DNA of 23,787 nucleotides, taken from JBBFMJ01 sp037441225. Lineage in GTDB: Bacteria > Acidobacteriota > Thermoanaerobaculia > UBA2201. Positions 6,876 through 15,650 of this stretch are shown piece after piece. The stretch covers positions 1-23,787 of the forward strand of contig JBBISU010000044.1 in the NCBI GenBank assembly GCA_037441225.1. Direction: 5' to 3'. A program made the position numbers and the translations under genes. Below the pieces are notes generated by a model. It had not been told where the DNA came from and did no database searches. It was given only the letters and a program-made list of their open reading frames with translations. Positions within the stretch are counted from its first letter, which is position 1. Each line of letters starts with the position of its first letter.

Positions 6876-7889
6876 ATGGAAAAGGTGGAAGCAATGTTTT
6901 GGGAAAGGGAAGGGGATAGGGTGAGGTGCCTTTTGTGTCCCCACAAGTGTTTGATTAAGGAAGGTGAAAGGGGGCTCTGCAAGGTTAGGGTAAATGAAAA
7001 AGGAAATTTAAAGACAATTATTTTTTCAAAAATTGCAGCTGCAAATATTGATCCAATTGAAAAAAAGCCCTTTTTTCATTTCTTTCCCGGTTCTTTAAGC
7101 TTTTCAATTGCAACAGTTGGATGTAATTTTAGATGTGTTTTTTGCCAGAACTGGTCTTTGTCTCAAGCAGTAAGGGACCAAGGTTCAATTTATGGCGAAG
7201 AACTTTATCCGGAAAATATTATAAACTATGCTAAAAATTATAAGTGTAAATCAATTTCTTATACTTATTCAGAGCCAACGATTTATTATGAAACTGCTTA
7301 TGAGGTATCAAAATTAGCAAAGGAAGAAGGTTTATATAACAATTTTGTAACAAATGGATATATTGAAAAAGAACCACTTCTTAATTTGAAGGGTTTGCTT
7401 GATGCAGCAAATGTAGATTTGAAGAGTTTTTCTGATGAATTTTATAAAAAATATTGTGGTGGAAAACTGGGACCAGTTTTGGAGACATTAAAACTTATGA
7501 AAAAGATTGGGATATGGGTTGAAGTTACAACACTTTTAATCCCAACCTTAAATGATTCTATTGAAGAAATAAGGGATATCGCAAGATTTATAAAAAATGA
7601 ATTGGGTGAAGATACCCCTTGGCATATATCAAGGTTTCATCCTGATTATAAATTAACAAATTTACCTGCAACTCCAGAAGAAAAGATAAAAAAAGCAAGG
7701 GAGGTTGGTTTTGAAGAGGGATTAAATTTTGTTTATAGTGGAAATTTATGGGGAGATGAAGGTGAAAATACTTTTTGTCCAAAGTGCAAGGGTCTTTTAA
7801 TTAAAAGATTTGGTTTTAAGGTTTTGGAAAAAAACTTAAAAGGAAATAAATGTAATTTTTGTGGCTTTAAAATCTCTGGATTTTTTTAA
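6876..7889 (+). CDS. amrS: AmmeMemoRadiSam-system radical SAM enzyme
   Basis: Predicted cytosolic radical S-adenosylmethionine enzyme of 337 residues, of the group named for its usual linkage with AMMECR1 and Memo domain proteins; its substrate is unknown. An N-terminal cysteine cluster (C18, C21, C25, C35, the pattern RCLLCPHKC...GLC) precedes the CxxxCxxC iron-sulfur motif at C83, C87 and C90. The order and length fit the family, as does a C-terminal zinc-ribbon-like end with two Cys pairs (FCPKC and CNFC). The start is ambiguous. ATG 6876 sits 6 nt after a -10 box, whereas ATG 6894 has a good ribosome-binding site (AAAGGTGG at 6881-6888). Both leave the cysteine motifs intact. The secreted peptidase gene follows after 12 nt. 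No AMMECR1 or Memo gene is present in this window. Confidence 0.92.
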   Translation: MEKVEAMFWEREGDRVRCLLCPHKCLIKEGERGLCKVRVNEKGNLKTIIFSKIAAANIDPIEKKPFFHFFPGSLSFSIATVGCNFRCVFCQNWSLSQAVRDQGSIYGEELYPENIINYAKNYKCKSISYTYSEPTIYYETAYEVSKLAKEEGLYNNFVTNGYIEKEPLLNLKGLLDAANVDLKSFSDEFYKKYCGGKLGPVLETLKLMKKIGIWVEVTTLLIPTLNDSIEEIRDIARFIKNELGEDTPWHISRFHPDYKLTNLPATPEEKIKKAREVGFEEGLNFVYSGNLWGDEGENTFCPKCKGLLIKRFGFKVLEKNLKGNKCNFCGFKISGFF

Positions 7890-7901
7890 ATTGGAGGAAG
7901 T

Positions 7902-9959
7902 ATGAAAGCATTTTACTTAATTTTAATTTTTTCTTTTATTTTTGAACCTTCAGCTAAAACATTGACTTTGGATGAGAAGGGAGTTTTTTTAAGTCCTTGC
8001 ACATTATTAAAAGGTATGATTAAAATTGATTTAAAAGGTGGAAAAGCAATAAAGTTAAAACTATGGGAAAAAGAAGTTGGCTTTTTATATATTGGTGAAG
8101 GGAGTTGGGAAGCAAAGGTGGAAGAAAAATTTGCCCTTGATGTCTTAAAATATAATGTAAAAAATGGCTCTCATTTAAAATTAGAAGGGAATAAGATAAA
8201 TGATAGTTTTAAAAGTGCAATGTTTTTTGGTATTTACTCTTTATCCTTTTTTAAAGGAGAAGAAATAAAAAGGGATGGGGATTTTGAAAATATTTTTCAA
8301 ACCTATGAAAAGGAATTTTTTGATCAAAAACTTATTTCACCTCCCCATCTTGTATTAAATGGAATTATAAATGAAATTGATATATTTGGTGCAATCTTTG
8401 AAGGCGCAAAGGATGAGGTAATTTATACTTATGACCCTTTTTGGACAAAAGAAGAGAATCTATATGCACTGAAAGTAACAGATTTTGCCAGAAAAGGTAA
8501 ATCAAATATAAAATTTTCAAGAAATATTGTAAACCAACCAATTGGAATTAAAAGAGAAGATGTTTTTATTCCACCAACGATTTTAAAGAATGTTGAATAT
8601 GATATAAGTTTTGAAGGGCTTTCAAATATTAAGGCAGTTTTTAAAGAAAGTTTTAAAATTAATGAAAATAACTTAGGGGCAATAGTTTTATATCTGCCAA
8701 ATTACTATTATTATTTCAGCGATCCGGGTTTTTGGTATGCTGAATTCGATGATTGGGCAATAGTTGGATCAGGAGCATCAAAATTATATATTAAATATCT
8801 TTTACTTCTTGATGTTTTTAATCAAAAAGGCGAGAAATTAAGCTTTTTTCATGAAAAAGATTATGTTACAATTCAATTGCCAAAGTTATATCAAAAAGGC
8901 GAAGAAATTGAACTAATTTTTCTTTATACTGGAAATATTTTTGAGCCAATACCTGATATGGGGGACTATATCAATCTATTGGGAACCTTCTGGTTTCCCT
9001 CACCTCTTTCAAGTTATGATAGTGTCGAAGCAAAGTTTGTGGGAAAAATATTGGTAAAAAAACCTTATAAAGTATTTGCTTCTTTTGAAAAATATGAAAT
9101 TCAAGATGAGGGTGAAAACACTCTAATTGTTGGAGAGTCAAAAAACTACCAGAATTTTCATTCAATTTCCTTGGGTAGATATTTCCCAAAGGTGAAAAAG
9201 GTTTTGGGAAAATTTGATTTAACAGTTGCATCAGCAGGAAGTCCTAATGAAAAGGCATATAATATTCTTTTTGGCTTATCTGAAGGCATTTTAGATTTTT
9301 ATGAATATTTTTTAAAAGGTTATCAGTATAAGCATTTAAATATAATTGAAGGAAGAGGCTATGGGTATGGTTTTGCTCCTCCTGGGATGGTCTTTACTGG
9401 TGGGGAGGTCTTTAACCCTTATAAAGATATAAATTCTGATTTTTTAATAAATGCTCCTATTTTTTCAAAGGGTTCTAATGAACTTTTAGCCCATGAAATA
9501 GCTCATCAGTATTTTGGTCACCTTGTAAGGGCAAAAAGATGGGAAGACACATGGCTTGAAGAAGCATTAGCTCAATACCTATCTGCTTTTTGGTATGGGA
9601 GAGCAAGAGGTGAAAGAGAATTTAAGTCAATTTATTCTTATTGGTATAATAATGCAAAAGAAGCAAATGACAAAGCATCTATTTATGGTAGAGGACTTAT
9701 TTCTGGCGAAAATTCAGGCAGATACTATTGGGATTTAACATATTGCAAAGGACCTATTTTAATTCATTCCATAAGAAAAAAAGTTGGAGATCAAACATTC
9801 TTTACCCTTTTAAGGAGTTTTTTGAGATCCTTTGAAAATAAAAGAGCATCAACAAAAGATTTTATAGGGCTTTTAGAATATTTGACAAAAGAAGAGTGGG
9901 ATGATTTTTTTGACAAATATTTATATGGGATGGAGATGCCACAAAAGGAAAAAAATTAA
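7902..9959 (+). CDS. Secreted M1-like (gluzincin) metallopeptidase
   Basis: An exported zinc peptidase of 685 residues with a short N-terminal signal peptide (about 1-18). The M1 zinc site is complete: HEIAH at 531-535 and the third ligand Glu 554 in WLEEALAQY, giving the exact HExxH-18x-E spacing. Upstream is a long beta-rich region (about 20-430), as in M1 enzymes. The canonical GxMEN aminopeptidase motif was not found; the nearest stretch is PGMVFTGGEV, about 60 residues upstream of HExxH. It may therefore be an M1-like protein of altered specificity rather than a classical aminopeptidase. The C-terminal region is short (about 100 residues after the zinc site) compared with full aminopeptidase N. 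A strong ribosome-binding site (GGAGGAAG) precedes the ATG, and the gene is co-transcribed with amrS. Likely role: peptide breakdown in the envelope. Confidence 0.85.
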   Translation: MKAFYLILIFSFIFEPSAKTLTLDEKGVFLSPCTLLKGMIKIDLKGGKAIKLKLWEKEVGFLYIGEGSWEAKVEEKFALDVLKYNVKNGSHLKLEGNKINDSFKSAMFFGIYSLSFFKGEEIKRDGDFENIFQTYEKEFFDQKLISPPHLVLNGIINEIDIFGAIFEGAKDEVIYTYDPFWTKEENLYALKVTDFARKGKSNIKFSRNIVNQPIGIKREDVFIPPTILKNVEYDISFEGLSNIKAVFKESFKINENNLGAIVLYLPNYYYYFSDPGFWYAEFDDWAIVGSGASKLYIKYLLLLDVFNQKGEKLSFFHEKDYVTIQLPKLYQKGEEIELIFLYTGNIFEPIPDMGDYINLLGTFWFPSPLSSYDSVEAKFVGKILVKKPYKVFASFEKYEIQDEGENTLIVGESKNYQNFHSISLGRYFPKVKKVLGKFDLTVASAGSPNEKAYNILFGLSEGILDFYEYFLKGYQYKHLNIIEGRGYGYGFAPPGMVFTGGEVFNPYKDINSDFLINAPIFSKGSNELLAHEIAHQYFGHLVRAKRWEDTWLEEALAQYLSAFWYGRARGEREFKSIYSYWYNNAKEANDKASIYGRGLISGENSGRYYWDLTYCKGPILIHSIRKKVGDQTFFTLLRSFLRSFENKRASTKDFIGLLEYLTKEEWDDFFDKYLYGMEMPQKEKN

Positions 9960-10000
9960 AAGTATGGTTTTAGGGATTATTTTAAAAAGAAGATGCTTAT

Positions 10001-10027
10001 AAAAAGGATTGTCTTTTGTGCCTTTTT
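10001..10027 (+). terminator. Weak terminator-like hairpin after the peptidase gene
   Basis: AAAAAGG (10001-10007) can pair with CCTTTTT (10021-10027) around a 13-base loop, and the right arm runs into further T residues. It lies between the peptidase stop and the ribH promoter, a sensible place for termination, but the stem is mostly A-T and weak. Confidence 0.3.
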
Positions 10028-10061
10028 TAAAAATTGCCTTTTAATTTTTTAAAAAATTTGA

Positions 10062-10067
10062 TATAAT
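10062..10067 (+). promoter_or_regulatory. -10 box for the ribH-nusB-chemosensory operon
   Basis: A perfect TATAAT 19 nt before the ribH ATG at 10087. The -35 region is poor; TTGCCT at 10034-10039 is 22 bp away, too far. Just upstream is a 16-bp perfect palindrome of T and A runs at 10043-10058, which may bend DNA or simply reflect AT richness. No FMN-riboswitch sequence is seen here although ribH follows. Confidence 0.5.
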
Positions 10068-10086
10068 TTTTAAGAAAGGGGTGCTT

Positions 10087-10560
10087 ATGACTAAAATATT
10101 AGAAGGTAAGCTTTTAGCAGAAGGTTTAAATTTTTTATTGGTTGTTTCAAGATTTAATAAAATATTTGCAGAACAACTTTTAAATGCAGCAACTGATTGT
10201 TTAAAAAGGCATGGGGCAGAGGATCAAAATATAAAAGTTGTATGGGTTCCTGGTGCCTTTGAAATTCCTCAAACAATTAAAAAATGTTTAATGGGTAATA
10301 AAAAATATGACGCAGTTATACCATTAGGGGTTGTTATAAGAGGTGATACTCCACATTTTGATTACATCGCATCAGAAGTATCCAAGGGGATTGCTACAAT
10401 AGGGCTTGAAGGGAAAGTTCCTGTTGTTTTTGGAATATTGACTTGTGATAATATGGAACAAGCAATGGAAAGGTCTTCTGCTAAGACAGGAAATAAAGGT
10501 TGGGATGCAGCAATTTCAGCAATAGAAATGGCAAATCTTTGGAAGGAGCTTAATGCATAA
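10087..10560 (+). CDS. ribH: 6,7-dimethyl-8-ribityllumazine synthase
   Basis: Cytosolic enzyme of riboflavin synthesis that condenses 5-amino-6-ribitylaminouracil with 3,4-dihydroxy-2-butanone 4-phosphate. Length is 157 residues, as usual. Family landmarks are visible: SRFN near residue 21, WVPGAFEIP at 53-61, GVVIRGDTPHFDYI at 81-94 with the catalytic-region His at 90, and SAKTGNKGWDAA near 131-142. A GTG six bases upstream (10081) is also in frame. The AAAGGGG ribosome-binding site at 10075-10081 places the true start at the ATG, and a GTG start would overlap that site. It is the first gene of a twelve-gene overlapping run, and no other rib gene is in the window. Its stop overlaps the nusB start by 8 bp, a pairing of ribH and nusB common across bacteria. 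Confidence 0.97.
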   Translation: MTKILEGKLLAEGLNFLLVVSRFNKIFAEQLLNAATDCLKRHGAEDQNIKVVWVPGAFEIPQTIKKCLMGNKKYDAVIPLGVVIRGDTPHFDYIASEVSKGIATIGLEGKVPVVFGILTCDNMEQAMERSSAKTGNKGWDAAISAIEMANLWKELNA

Positions 10561-10981
10561 AAACCACAAAGGAAGAGAAACTGTTTTAAAGCTTTTATAT
10601 GAGTATGAAATTACAAAAAATCCAATGGAAATGATTCTTAAAAATAGTATTGTTAATAAAATTAAAGGGAAGGATCTAAAAAATTTTGTGTTTAATTCCT
10701 TTTCTGGGATATTGTCAAATATTCCTTTCTTAGATTCTTTAATCCAAAAATACTTACAAAATTGGCAAATAGAAAGAGTTGCCATAATTGAAAAGAACAT
10801 TTTAAGAATTGCAATATATGAGTTATTTAACCACAAGGATATCCCTGCTGCAGTAATAATTGATGATGCAATTGAGCTTTCAAAAACCTATGGAAGTGAA
10901 ATTTCTACAAAATTTATAAATGGTATTCTTGATTGTATTTTGCATCAAGAATTAGATGGAAGAATTATAAAAACAAAATGA
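10553..10981 (+). CDS. nusB: Transcription antitermination factor NusB
   Basis: A 142-residue, all-helical RNA-binding protein that works with NusE (S10) at boxA sequences to prevent premature termination, mainly in rRNA operons. The N-terminus (HKGRETVLKLLYEYEITKN) matches the NusB start. The conserved C-terminal part is clear in the stretch DIPAAVIIDDAIELSKTYG and in the following KFINGILD. The start ATG overlaps the ribH stop by 8 bp, and the end overlaps the next gene by 4 bp (ATGA). Confidence 0.95.
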   Translation: MHKNHKGRETVLKLLYEYEITKNPMEMILKNSIVNKIKGKDLKNFVFNSFSGILSNIPFLDSLIQKYLQNWQIERVAIIEKNILRIAIYELFNHKDIPAAVIIDDAIELSKTYGSEISTKFINGILDCILHQELDGRIIKTK

Positions 10982-11571
10982 TTAAATTAATTTTCTTTTT
11001 CTTTTCTTCATTATCTTTTGCCTTGCAACTGGAGGTAAAATTAAATAATTCTTTTTTCCCTTTTGATTTAACAGAGGAAATGGATTATAAAGTTAAAGGA
11101 TTTTTAATCTCTGAAAAATCTTGGGTCTTAGAAATTTCAAGAAATACAATGAATTTTCCTTTAAGCAATCAATTTGCAGAAGTATTGACAGAAGCATTAA
11201 AAGTTAAAAAATTTTTGAGATATGATCCTTTTATTTCAAGTGAAAACATAAAAGATATTTTAATTCAAAGAAAAGGAAATTGTATTTCTTTTGTTTCATA
11301 TTTAAATGAAAAATTAAAGAATTTTGGTTATCTAACAAAAGAAGTCCATGGGATTTTGTTTTCTAAGGAAAAAAATGGTCCTTTTTATTTGTCAAATTTA
11401 AGTGCAACTCCTCATAGATGGATTAAAGTTTTTTTTAAAGATTTTGGTTGGGTTTCCTTTGATCCACTGTCAGAAAACGGTAGAATTTCAAATTTCCACC
11501 TTCCTTTAAAAGATAAAAAGTATTTAAAATCTTTGAAGGATTTAGAAATTAAGGTGCTAAAATGGGATTGA
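10978..11571 (+). CDS. Exported transglutaminase-like cysteine protein
   Basis: A 197-residue protein with a short signal peptide (about 1-16, ending near SFALQ) and a transglutaminase-like fold. The catalytic triad is readable: Cys 102 in RKGNCISFVSYL, His 146 in TPHRWIKV and Asp 162 in WVSFDPLSE. Many bacterial members are periplasmic proteases or peptide-modifying enzymes rather than true cross-linkers, so the substrate is unknown. A longer in-frame start exists at 10933 but lies inside nusB and would bury the signal peptide. ATG 10978, with a 4-bp overlap with the nusB stop, is preferred. Its end overlaps the DUF4388 gene by 10 bp, placing this exported protein between nusB and the chemosensory genes. 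Confidence 0.8.
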   Translation: MIKLIFFFFSSLSFALQLEVKLNNSFFPFDLTEEMDYKVKGFLISEKSWVLEISRNTMNFPLSNQFAEVLTEALKVKKFLRYDPFISSENIKDILIQRKGNCISFVSYLNEKLKNFGYLTKEVHGILFSKEKNGPFYLSNLSATPHRWIKVFFKDFGWVSFDPLSENGRISNFHLPLKDKKYLKSLKDLEIKVLKWD

Positions 11572-13292
11572 TTGGTAGATTAGAAGACCTTCCCTTATCA
11601 GATATTATTCAAATAGTTCATTTGTCAAGAAGGACTGGTCTATTGGAAATAAAAAAAGATGGGGATGAATATAAAATATATTTTCAAAAAGGTATGATTA
11701 TTTTTTGCTCTTCACCTAAATATTTAAAATTTGAAGATTATGTAAAATCCTCAGGAAACATTAATAGTGAAAAAATTGCAGAACTTATAAATATATCCAA
11801 AAGGATGCCAGAAGAACCCTTTGGAAAACTTGCCTTGGAACTTCATTATCTTTCCTTAGAGGAAATGGCTAAAATAATTTATCAATCAATAAATGAAATT
11901 ATGCAACCCTTAATTCATGATAAGGAAGGGACTTTTTCTTTTTATATAAAAGATATATTTTCTCCGCGAGAAATTGGTTATGTTCCTGAAGATATATTTA
12001 AAATGGGAGGTTTACCTCCTTCCAGTTTTTTGCAGAAGGGCGGAGAAATATCTGTCTTAAAAGAAGTTCAAGAAAATTTAACAAGAGGGAAAGAAGCATA
12101 TAGAGGAGAATATAAGCCAAAGGTAGAAGAAGAAAAAGTTGAAGAAAGGGAAGAGAAAAAGATTACTGTAACAGAATTAATTCCAAAAGAAATAGATATA
12201 AAGAGTACTGCAATTAGTTCTCCCATCGAGAAGGTCTTGGGAAAGTTTTCAATTATGAGTAAAGAAGAAGAAGAAAAGATTGGTGGTTTTGATGTTGTAA
12301 TATTAGAACAAGACCCTCTTTTAAGAGTTGCAGCTAAAAGGATATTTTCAAAAGAAAGATTTAGAGTTCATCATTACAATAGTTTATTGCAATTTGAAAA
12401 TAAGATCAAAGAATTGATAGAAGTAGAGGAATATTTTATAACAATAATTGGAGTTTCACAAAATGTAAATCATGAGCTATCAGAAAAACTATTAAGCTGG
12501 ATTAAGACATCTGGTTCTAGCTTGTGTTATGCGATAATTTTGCATCCTGAATATGATATAGAAAAACAGCATAGAGTTTTAAAGGCAGGGGCAGATATAA
12601 TTTTGCAAAAACCTGATTTATTAAGAGTAAGCCCGCAGGAAGCAGAAAAATCAATCCAATTTTTTTCTGAAGAAATCTTTATGATTGTTCAAAAACATTT
12701 AAAATCAAGGCCAGAGTTTCAAGAAAAAACGCAATTTCATGATATTGCAACAAAAGAAAAATTAAATAGATCTATAAGTTTACTTAAGCGTTTAATTGAA
12801 GAACTTGCAGAACCAACAGATCCAAGCCAGATATTTTTAATGATTTTAAGAATTGCAGCAGAGTATTTGGAAAGGGCAGTTGTTTTGTTGTGCTCAGAAG
12901 ATGAATTTTTGGGAATTGGTGGCTTTGGACTTACAGGTGATGAAATTCCAATGAATATAAGAGTTCGTTCTGTTTCAATTCCAAAGGATGCAGATACAAT
13001 TTTTTCTCAAATTTTTCAAAGCAGAAAAGTTCATAGAGGTAAACTGAAAAGAACTCCTTATAATGAAAAATTTATAAATGCCTTAGGAAAGGTTTATCCA
13101 AATGAAGTTATTGTAATTCCCATTGTCTTCCAAAAAAAAGTATTAAGTATCCTTTATGGAGATAATGCTGAATTTAAAAGACCTATTGGAAATACAGATG
13201 GATTGGAACTCTTTTTAACACAAGCAGGTGCTTCCCTTTACCAAGCCCTATCACTTTATATGGAAAAGAATAAGGCATATTATGGAATATAA
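11562..13292 (+). CDS. DUF4388 - pseudo-receiver - GAF regulatory protein
   Basis: A 576-residue cytosolic signalling protein. Residues 1 to about 155 form a DUF4388 domain, the N-terminal domain of PatA-type regulators (MGLIGRLEDLPLSDIIQ at the start). A charged linker with many Glu and Lys follows at about 165-240. Residues about 242-380 have the outline of a receiver domain: an acidic EQD near 249-251 and an Ala-Asp...Lys-Pro end at 344-351. The position of the phospho-acceptor Asp is occupied by Gly 297, so phosphorylation there is not expected. Residues about 405-565 form a GAF domain. The start ATG has an AAGGTG ribosome-binding site and overlaps the preceding gene by 10 bp; the end overlaps cheY by 11 bp. 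It probably works as a non-enzymatic adaptor or ligand sensor of the chemosensory system. Confidence 0.85.
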   Translation: MGLIGRLEDLPLSDIIQIVHLSRRTGLLEIKKDGDEYKIYFQKGMIIFCSSPKYLKFEDYVKSSGNINSEKIAELINISKRMPEEPFGKLALELHYLSLEEMAKIIYQSINEIMQPLIHDKEGTFSFYIKDIFSPREIGYVPEDIFKMGGLPPSSFLQKGGEISVLKEVQENLTRGKEAYRGEYKPKVEEEKVEEREEKKITVTELIPKEIDIKSTAISSPIEKVLGKFSIMSKEEEEKIGGFDVVILEQDPLLRVAAKRIFSKERFRVHHYNSLLQFENKIKELIEVEEYFITIIGVSQNVNHELSEKLLSWIKTSGSSLCYAIILHPEYDIEKQHRVLKAGADIILQKPDLLRVSPQEAEKSIQFFSEEIFMIVQKHLKSRPEFQEKTQFHDIATKEKLNRSISLLKRLIEELAEPTDPSQIFLMILRIAAEYLERAVVLLCSEDEFLGIGGFGLTGDEIPMNIRVRSVSIPKDADTIFSQIFQSRKVHRGKLKRTPYNEKFINALGKVYPNEVIVIPIVFQKKVLSILYGDNAEFKRPIGNTDGLELFLTQAGASLYQALSLYMEKNKAYYGI

Positions 13293-13653
13293 AAATATTT
13301 TAATTGTTGAAGATTCAGATATGATGAGGGCTTTCCTAATTGCTGCCTTAGAAGGGCTTCCTGTTCAAGTGATAGAAGCATCTACTGGTTTTGAGGCGCT
13401 AAAATTAATTCCCCACCACAATTTTTCCTTAATCGTTACAGATATAAATATGCCTGACATAAATGGATTGGAACTTATATCTTTTTTAAAAAAGCACCCA
13501 AACTATAATGATGTTCCAATTATAGTAATTTCTACAGAAAGAAGCGAAGAAGATAGGAAAAGAGCTAAAATGTTAGGTGCTTGTGACTATCTTGTAAAAC
13601 CCTTTGAAATGAATGACTTTAAAGAAAAGGTAAAGAATTATCTTGAATTATGA
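13282..13653 (+). CDS. cheY: CheY-like single-domain response regulator
   Basis: A 123-residue stand-alone receiver. The full set of active residues is present: acidic E10 and D11, phospho-acceptor D54 in VTDINMPDING, Ser/Thr at 84-85 and Lys 106 in LVKPF. It is the only intact stand-alone receiver in the operon and is the likely phosphate acceptor from CheA. A longer in-frame start at 13228 lies inside the previous gene. ATG 13282, just before the receiver's first strand, matches the family and gives an 11-bp overlap; AAGG lies about 8 nt upstream. It overlaps cheA by 4 bp. Whether its output is a flagellar motor, a pilus motor or something else cannot be read here. Confidence 0.92.
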   Translation: MEYKNILIVEDSDMMRAFLIAALEGLPVQVIEASTGFEALKLIPHHNFSLIVTDINMPDINGLELISFLKKHPNYNDVPIIVISTERSEEDRKRAKMLGACDYLVKPFEMNDFKEKVKNYLEL

Positions 13654-15650
13654 AAGAAGTAGATAAACTTCAAAAGGAATTTGTAGCAGAAGCAGAAGAA
13701 ATTTTAGACAATTTATCTTCTGATTTAAAGTCCTTAGAAGAATCAAAGGGCGAGCCCCATCCAAACTTAATAAACAAAATTTTTAGGGGGATGCATAGTT
13801 TAAAGGGCCTTGCAGGAATGCTAAAATTTTCACAGATTTCCGAGCTTGCCCATTCTCTTGAAAACCTTTTAGATAAACTTCGCTTAGGAAAAGTATTATG
13901 CGATAAAAACTTTATTGATATTCTTTACGATGGAGTTGGTGCTTTACATCAGATGATAAACTTAGTTCAAACAGAAGGAAATGATAATTTCCCTATACAA
14001 CAATTGGTTGAAAGAATCCATAAGTTTTCTTCACAAGAAAAAAAAGCAGAAGAAACTTCAATTTTTTCTTCTATAAATTTAGATGAAAAAACATTAAAAT
14101 CGCTAACAGAATATGAAGAACACCGCTTAAAAGAAAACTTAATCTCAAATAAAAATCTTTTTAGCATAGAAATTTCTTTCCCCTTTGATACTTTTGATGT
14201 TCTTTTAAGAAAATTAGATGAAAAATTATCGGAAGGAGGAGAAGTAATTTCAAAACTGCCTTCTGTCTCAGATAAGCCAGATAGAATCTCTTTCAAGTTA
14301 TTATATGGCACAAAAGATGATATAGAAACAGTTATATCAATTGTTGGTGAAGAAGCAAAGGTTGAAGATTTGAGAATAAAGGCTGAAGAAAGAAAAGAAT
14401 TGGAAGAAAAAGTTACTGCTCCTGAATCAATGAAGTCAATAAGTCAATCAGTGAGAGTTGATATCTCTAAACTCGATAGTGTAATGAATATAGTGGGGGA
14501 TTTATTTTTAGAAAGAGGCAATTTAGAACATTTTTTGGATAGAATAAGGGAAACTCCAATACCAAGGGTTCTTTTTCAAGAAATATTCAAGATTGAGAGG
14601 AATTTTTATAGAAAAATTAATGATTTGCAAAAGGGAATTATTGAGTTGAGAATGGTTCCAATTGGACAGATTTATAATAAATTAACAAGGGCAGTAAGAC
14701 AGTTAGCAGAAGATTTTAAAAAAGAAATTGAATTAGAATTTAAGGGTGAAGATACGGAGCTTGACAAAATGATGGTTGAAGAGATAACAGATCCTTTAAT
14801 CCATATAATAAGAAATGCTGTAGACCATGGAATTGAAGCCCCTGAACAAAGAGAAAAAATTGGTAAACCAAGAAAAGGCAAAATATCAATTGAAGCATTC
14901 CAAAAAGGTAATTCGGTTGCAATAATAGTAAAGGATGATGGGAAGGGAATTGATATTGATAATCTAAGAAAAAAGGGATTACAAAAAGGTGTTATTTTAG
15001 AAGATGCTCCTTTTGATACTATATTAAATTTAATTTTTCTTCCCGGTTTTTCAACAGCAGAAAAGGTAAGCCAGGTTTCAGGAAGGGGTGTTGGACTTGA
15101 TGTTGTAAAAGAAAATATTACAAATTTAAATGGTACAATTTATGTTACTACAAAGAAAAATGAAGGAACTACCTTTGAGATTAACTTGCCAATTACTTTG
15201 GCAATTATACAAGCATTGATTGTTTCTTTCTCAGATTTTCAATTTGCAATTCCCTTAACCTCTGTTTCAGAAGCTTTTAGAACAAAAGAAAGCGAAATTC
15301 AGACAATAGAAGGTAGGGAGGTCTTTTATTTAAGGGATTTTACATTGCCGATAGTTAGGATTTCAGATATTTTTCAAATTACCCCTGGTGAAAATAAAAA
15401 TGGATGGATTTATGTAGTTGTTAATAAAATTGGAGAAAGAGGGTTTGGGATAGTAGTAGATAAACTTTTAAAACAACAAGAAATAATAATTAAATCAGTT
15501 GGGCAAAGGTTAAAAAACATTAAAGGGATTGCTGGGGCAGCAGAACTCAAAGCAGGTCAATTGGTTTTGGTGCTGGATTTGCCTTCAATTATGGATATGG
15601 CTTTAATGAAACTTGGATCAGGAAAAGGAGGTTCAAAGATTGTATCTTGA
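13650..15650 (+). CDS. cheA: Chemotaxis histidine kinase CheA
   Basis: A 666-residue soluble kinase that autophosphorylates on the HPt domain and passes phosphate to CheY and CheB. Domains in order: HPt at 1-125 with phosphorylatable His 49 in MHSLKGLAGM; a linker; a P2-like ferredoxin-fold region at about 170-245; dimerisation helices at about 262-350; and an ATPase domain at 355-512. The ATPase domain has N-box HIIRNAVDHG (385-394), G1 DDGKGID (429-435) and G2 GRGVGLD (478-484). A CheW-like coupling domain at 515-655 follows. Nothing essential is missing and only one HPt is present. It overlaps cheY by 4 bp at the front and the ATPase gene by 11 bp at the back. Confidence 0.97.
   Translation: MKEVDKLQKEFVAEAEEILDNLSSDLKSLEESKGEPHPNLINKIFRGMHSLKGLAGMLKFSQISELAHSLENLLDKLRLGKVLCDKNFIDILYDGVGALHQMINLVQTEGNDNFPIQQLVERIHKFSSQEKKAEETSIFSSINLDEKTLKSLTEYEEHRLKENLISNKNLFSIEISFPFDTFDVLLRKLDEKLSEGGEVISKLPSVSDKPDRISFKLLYGTKDDIETVISIVGEEAKVEDLRIKAEERKELEEKVTAPESMKSISQSVRVDISKLDSVMNIVGDLFLERGNLEHFLDRIRETPIPRVLFQEIFKIERNFYRKINDLQKGIIELRMVPIGQIYNKLTRAVRQLAEDFKKEIELEFKGEDTELDKMMVEEITDPLIHIIRNAVDHGIEAPEQREKIGKPRKGKISIEAFQKGNSVAIIVKDDGKGIDIDNLRKKGLQKGVILEDAPFDTILNLIFLPGFSTAEKVSQVSGRGVGLDVVKENITNLNGTIYVTTKKNEGTTFEINLPITLAIIQALIVSFSDFQFAIPLTSVSEAFRTKESEIQTIEGREVFYLRDFTLPIVRISDIFQITPGENKNGWIYVVVNKIGERGFGIVVDKLLKQQEIIIKSVGQRLKNIKGIAGAAELKAGQLVLVLDLPSIMDMALMKLGSGKGGSKIVS
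15625..15631 (+). promoter_or_regulatory. Shine-Dalgarno AAGGAGG that fixes the TTG start of the ATPase gene
   Basis: AAGGAGG lies inside the last cheA codons, 8 nt before TTG 15640. It is the best ribosome-binding site in the window. It rules in TTG 15640 over the upstream in-frame TTG at 15613, which would put the site inside the coding region. Confidence 0.8.

Noticed and set aside
6715..6924. A 69-codon frame with TTG start running into amrS
   Set aside because: No ribosome-binding site, overlaps the amrS promoter and start in another frame, and no recognisable motif.
10043..10058. 16-bp perfect AT palindrome as an operator before the ribH operon
   Set aside because: It is only runs of A and T in AT-rich intergenic DNA; noted with the promoter but not called as a binding site.
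10001..10086. Possible FMN riboswitch before ribH
   Set aside because: Only about 120 bp separate the genes, and none of the conserved G-rich RFN core sequences are visible.
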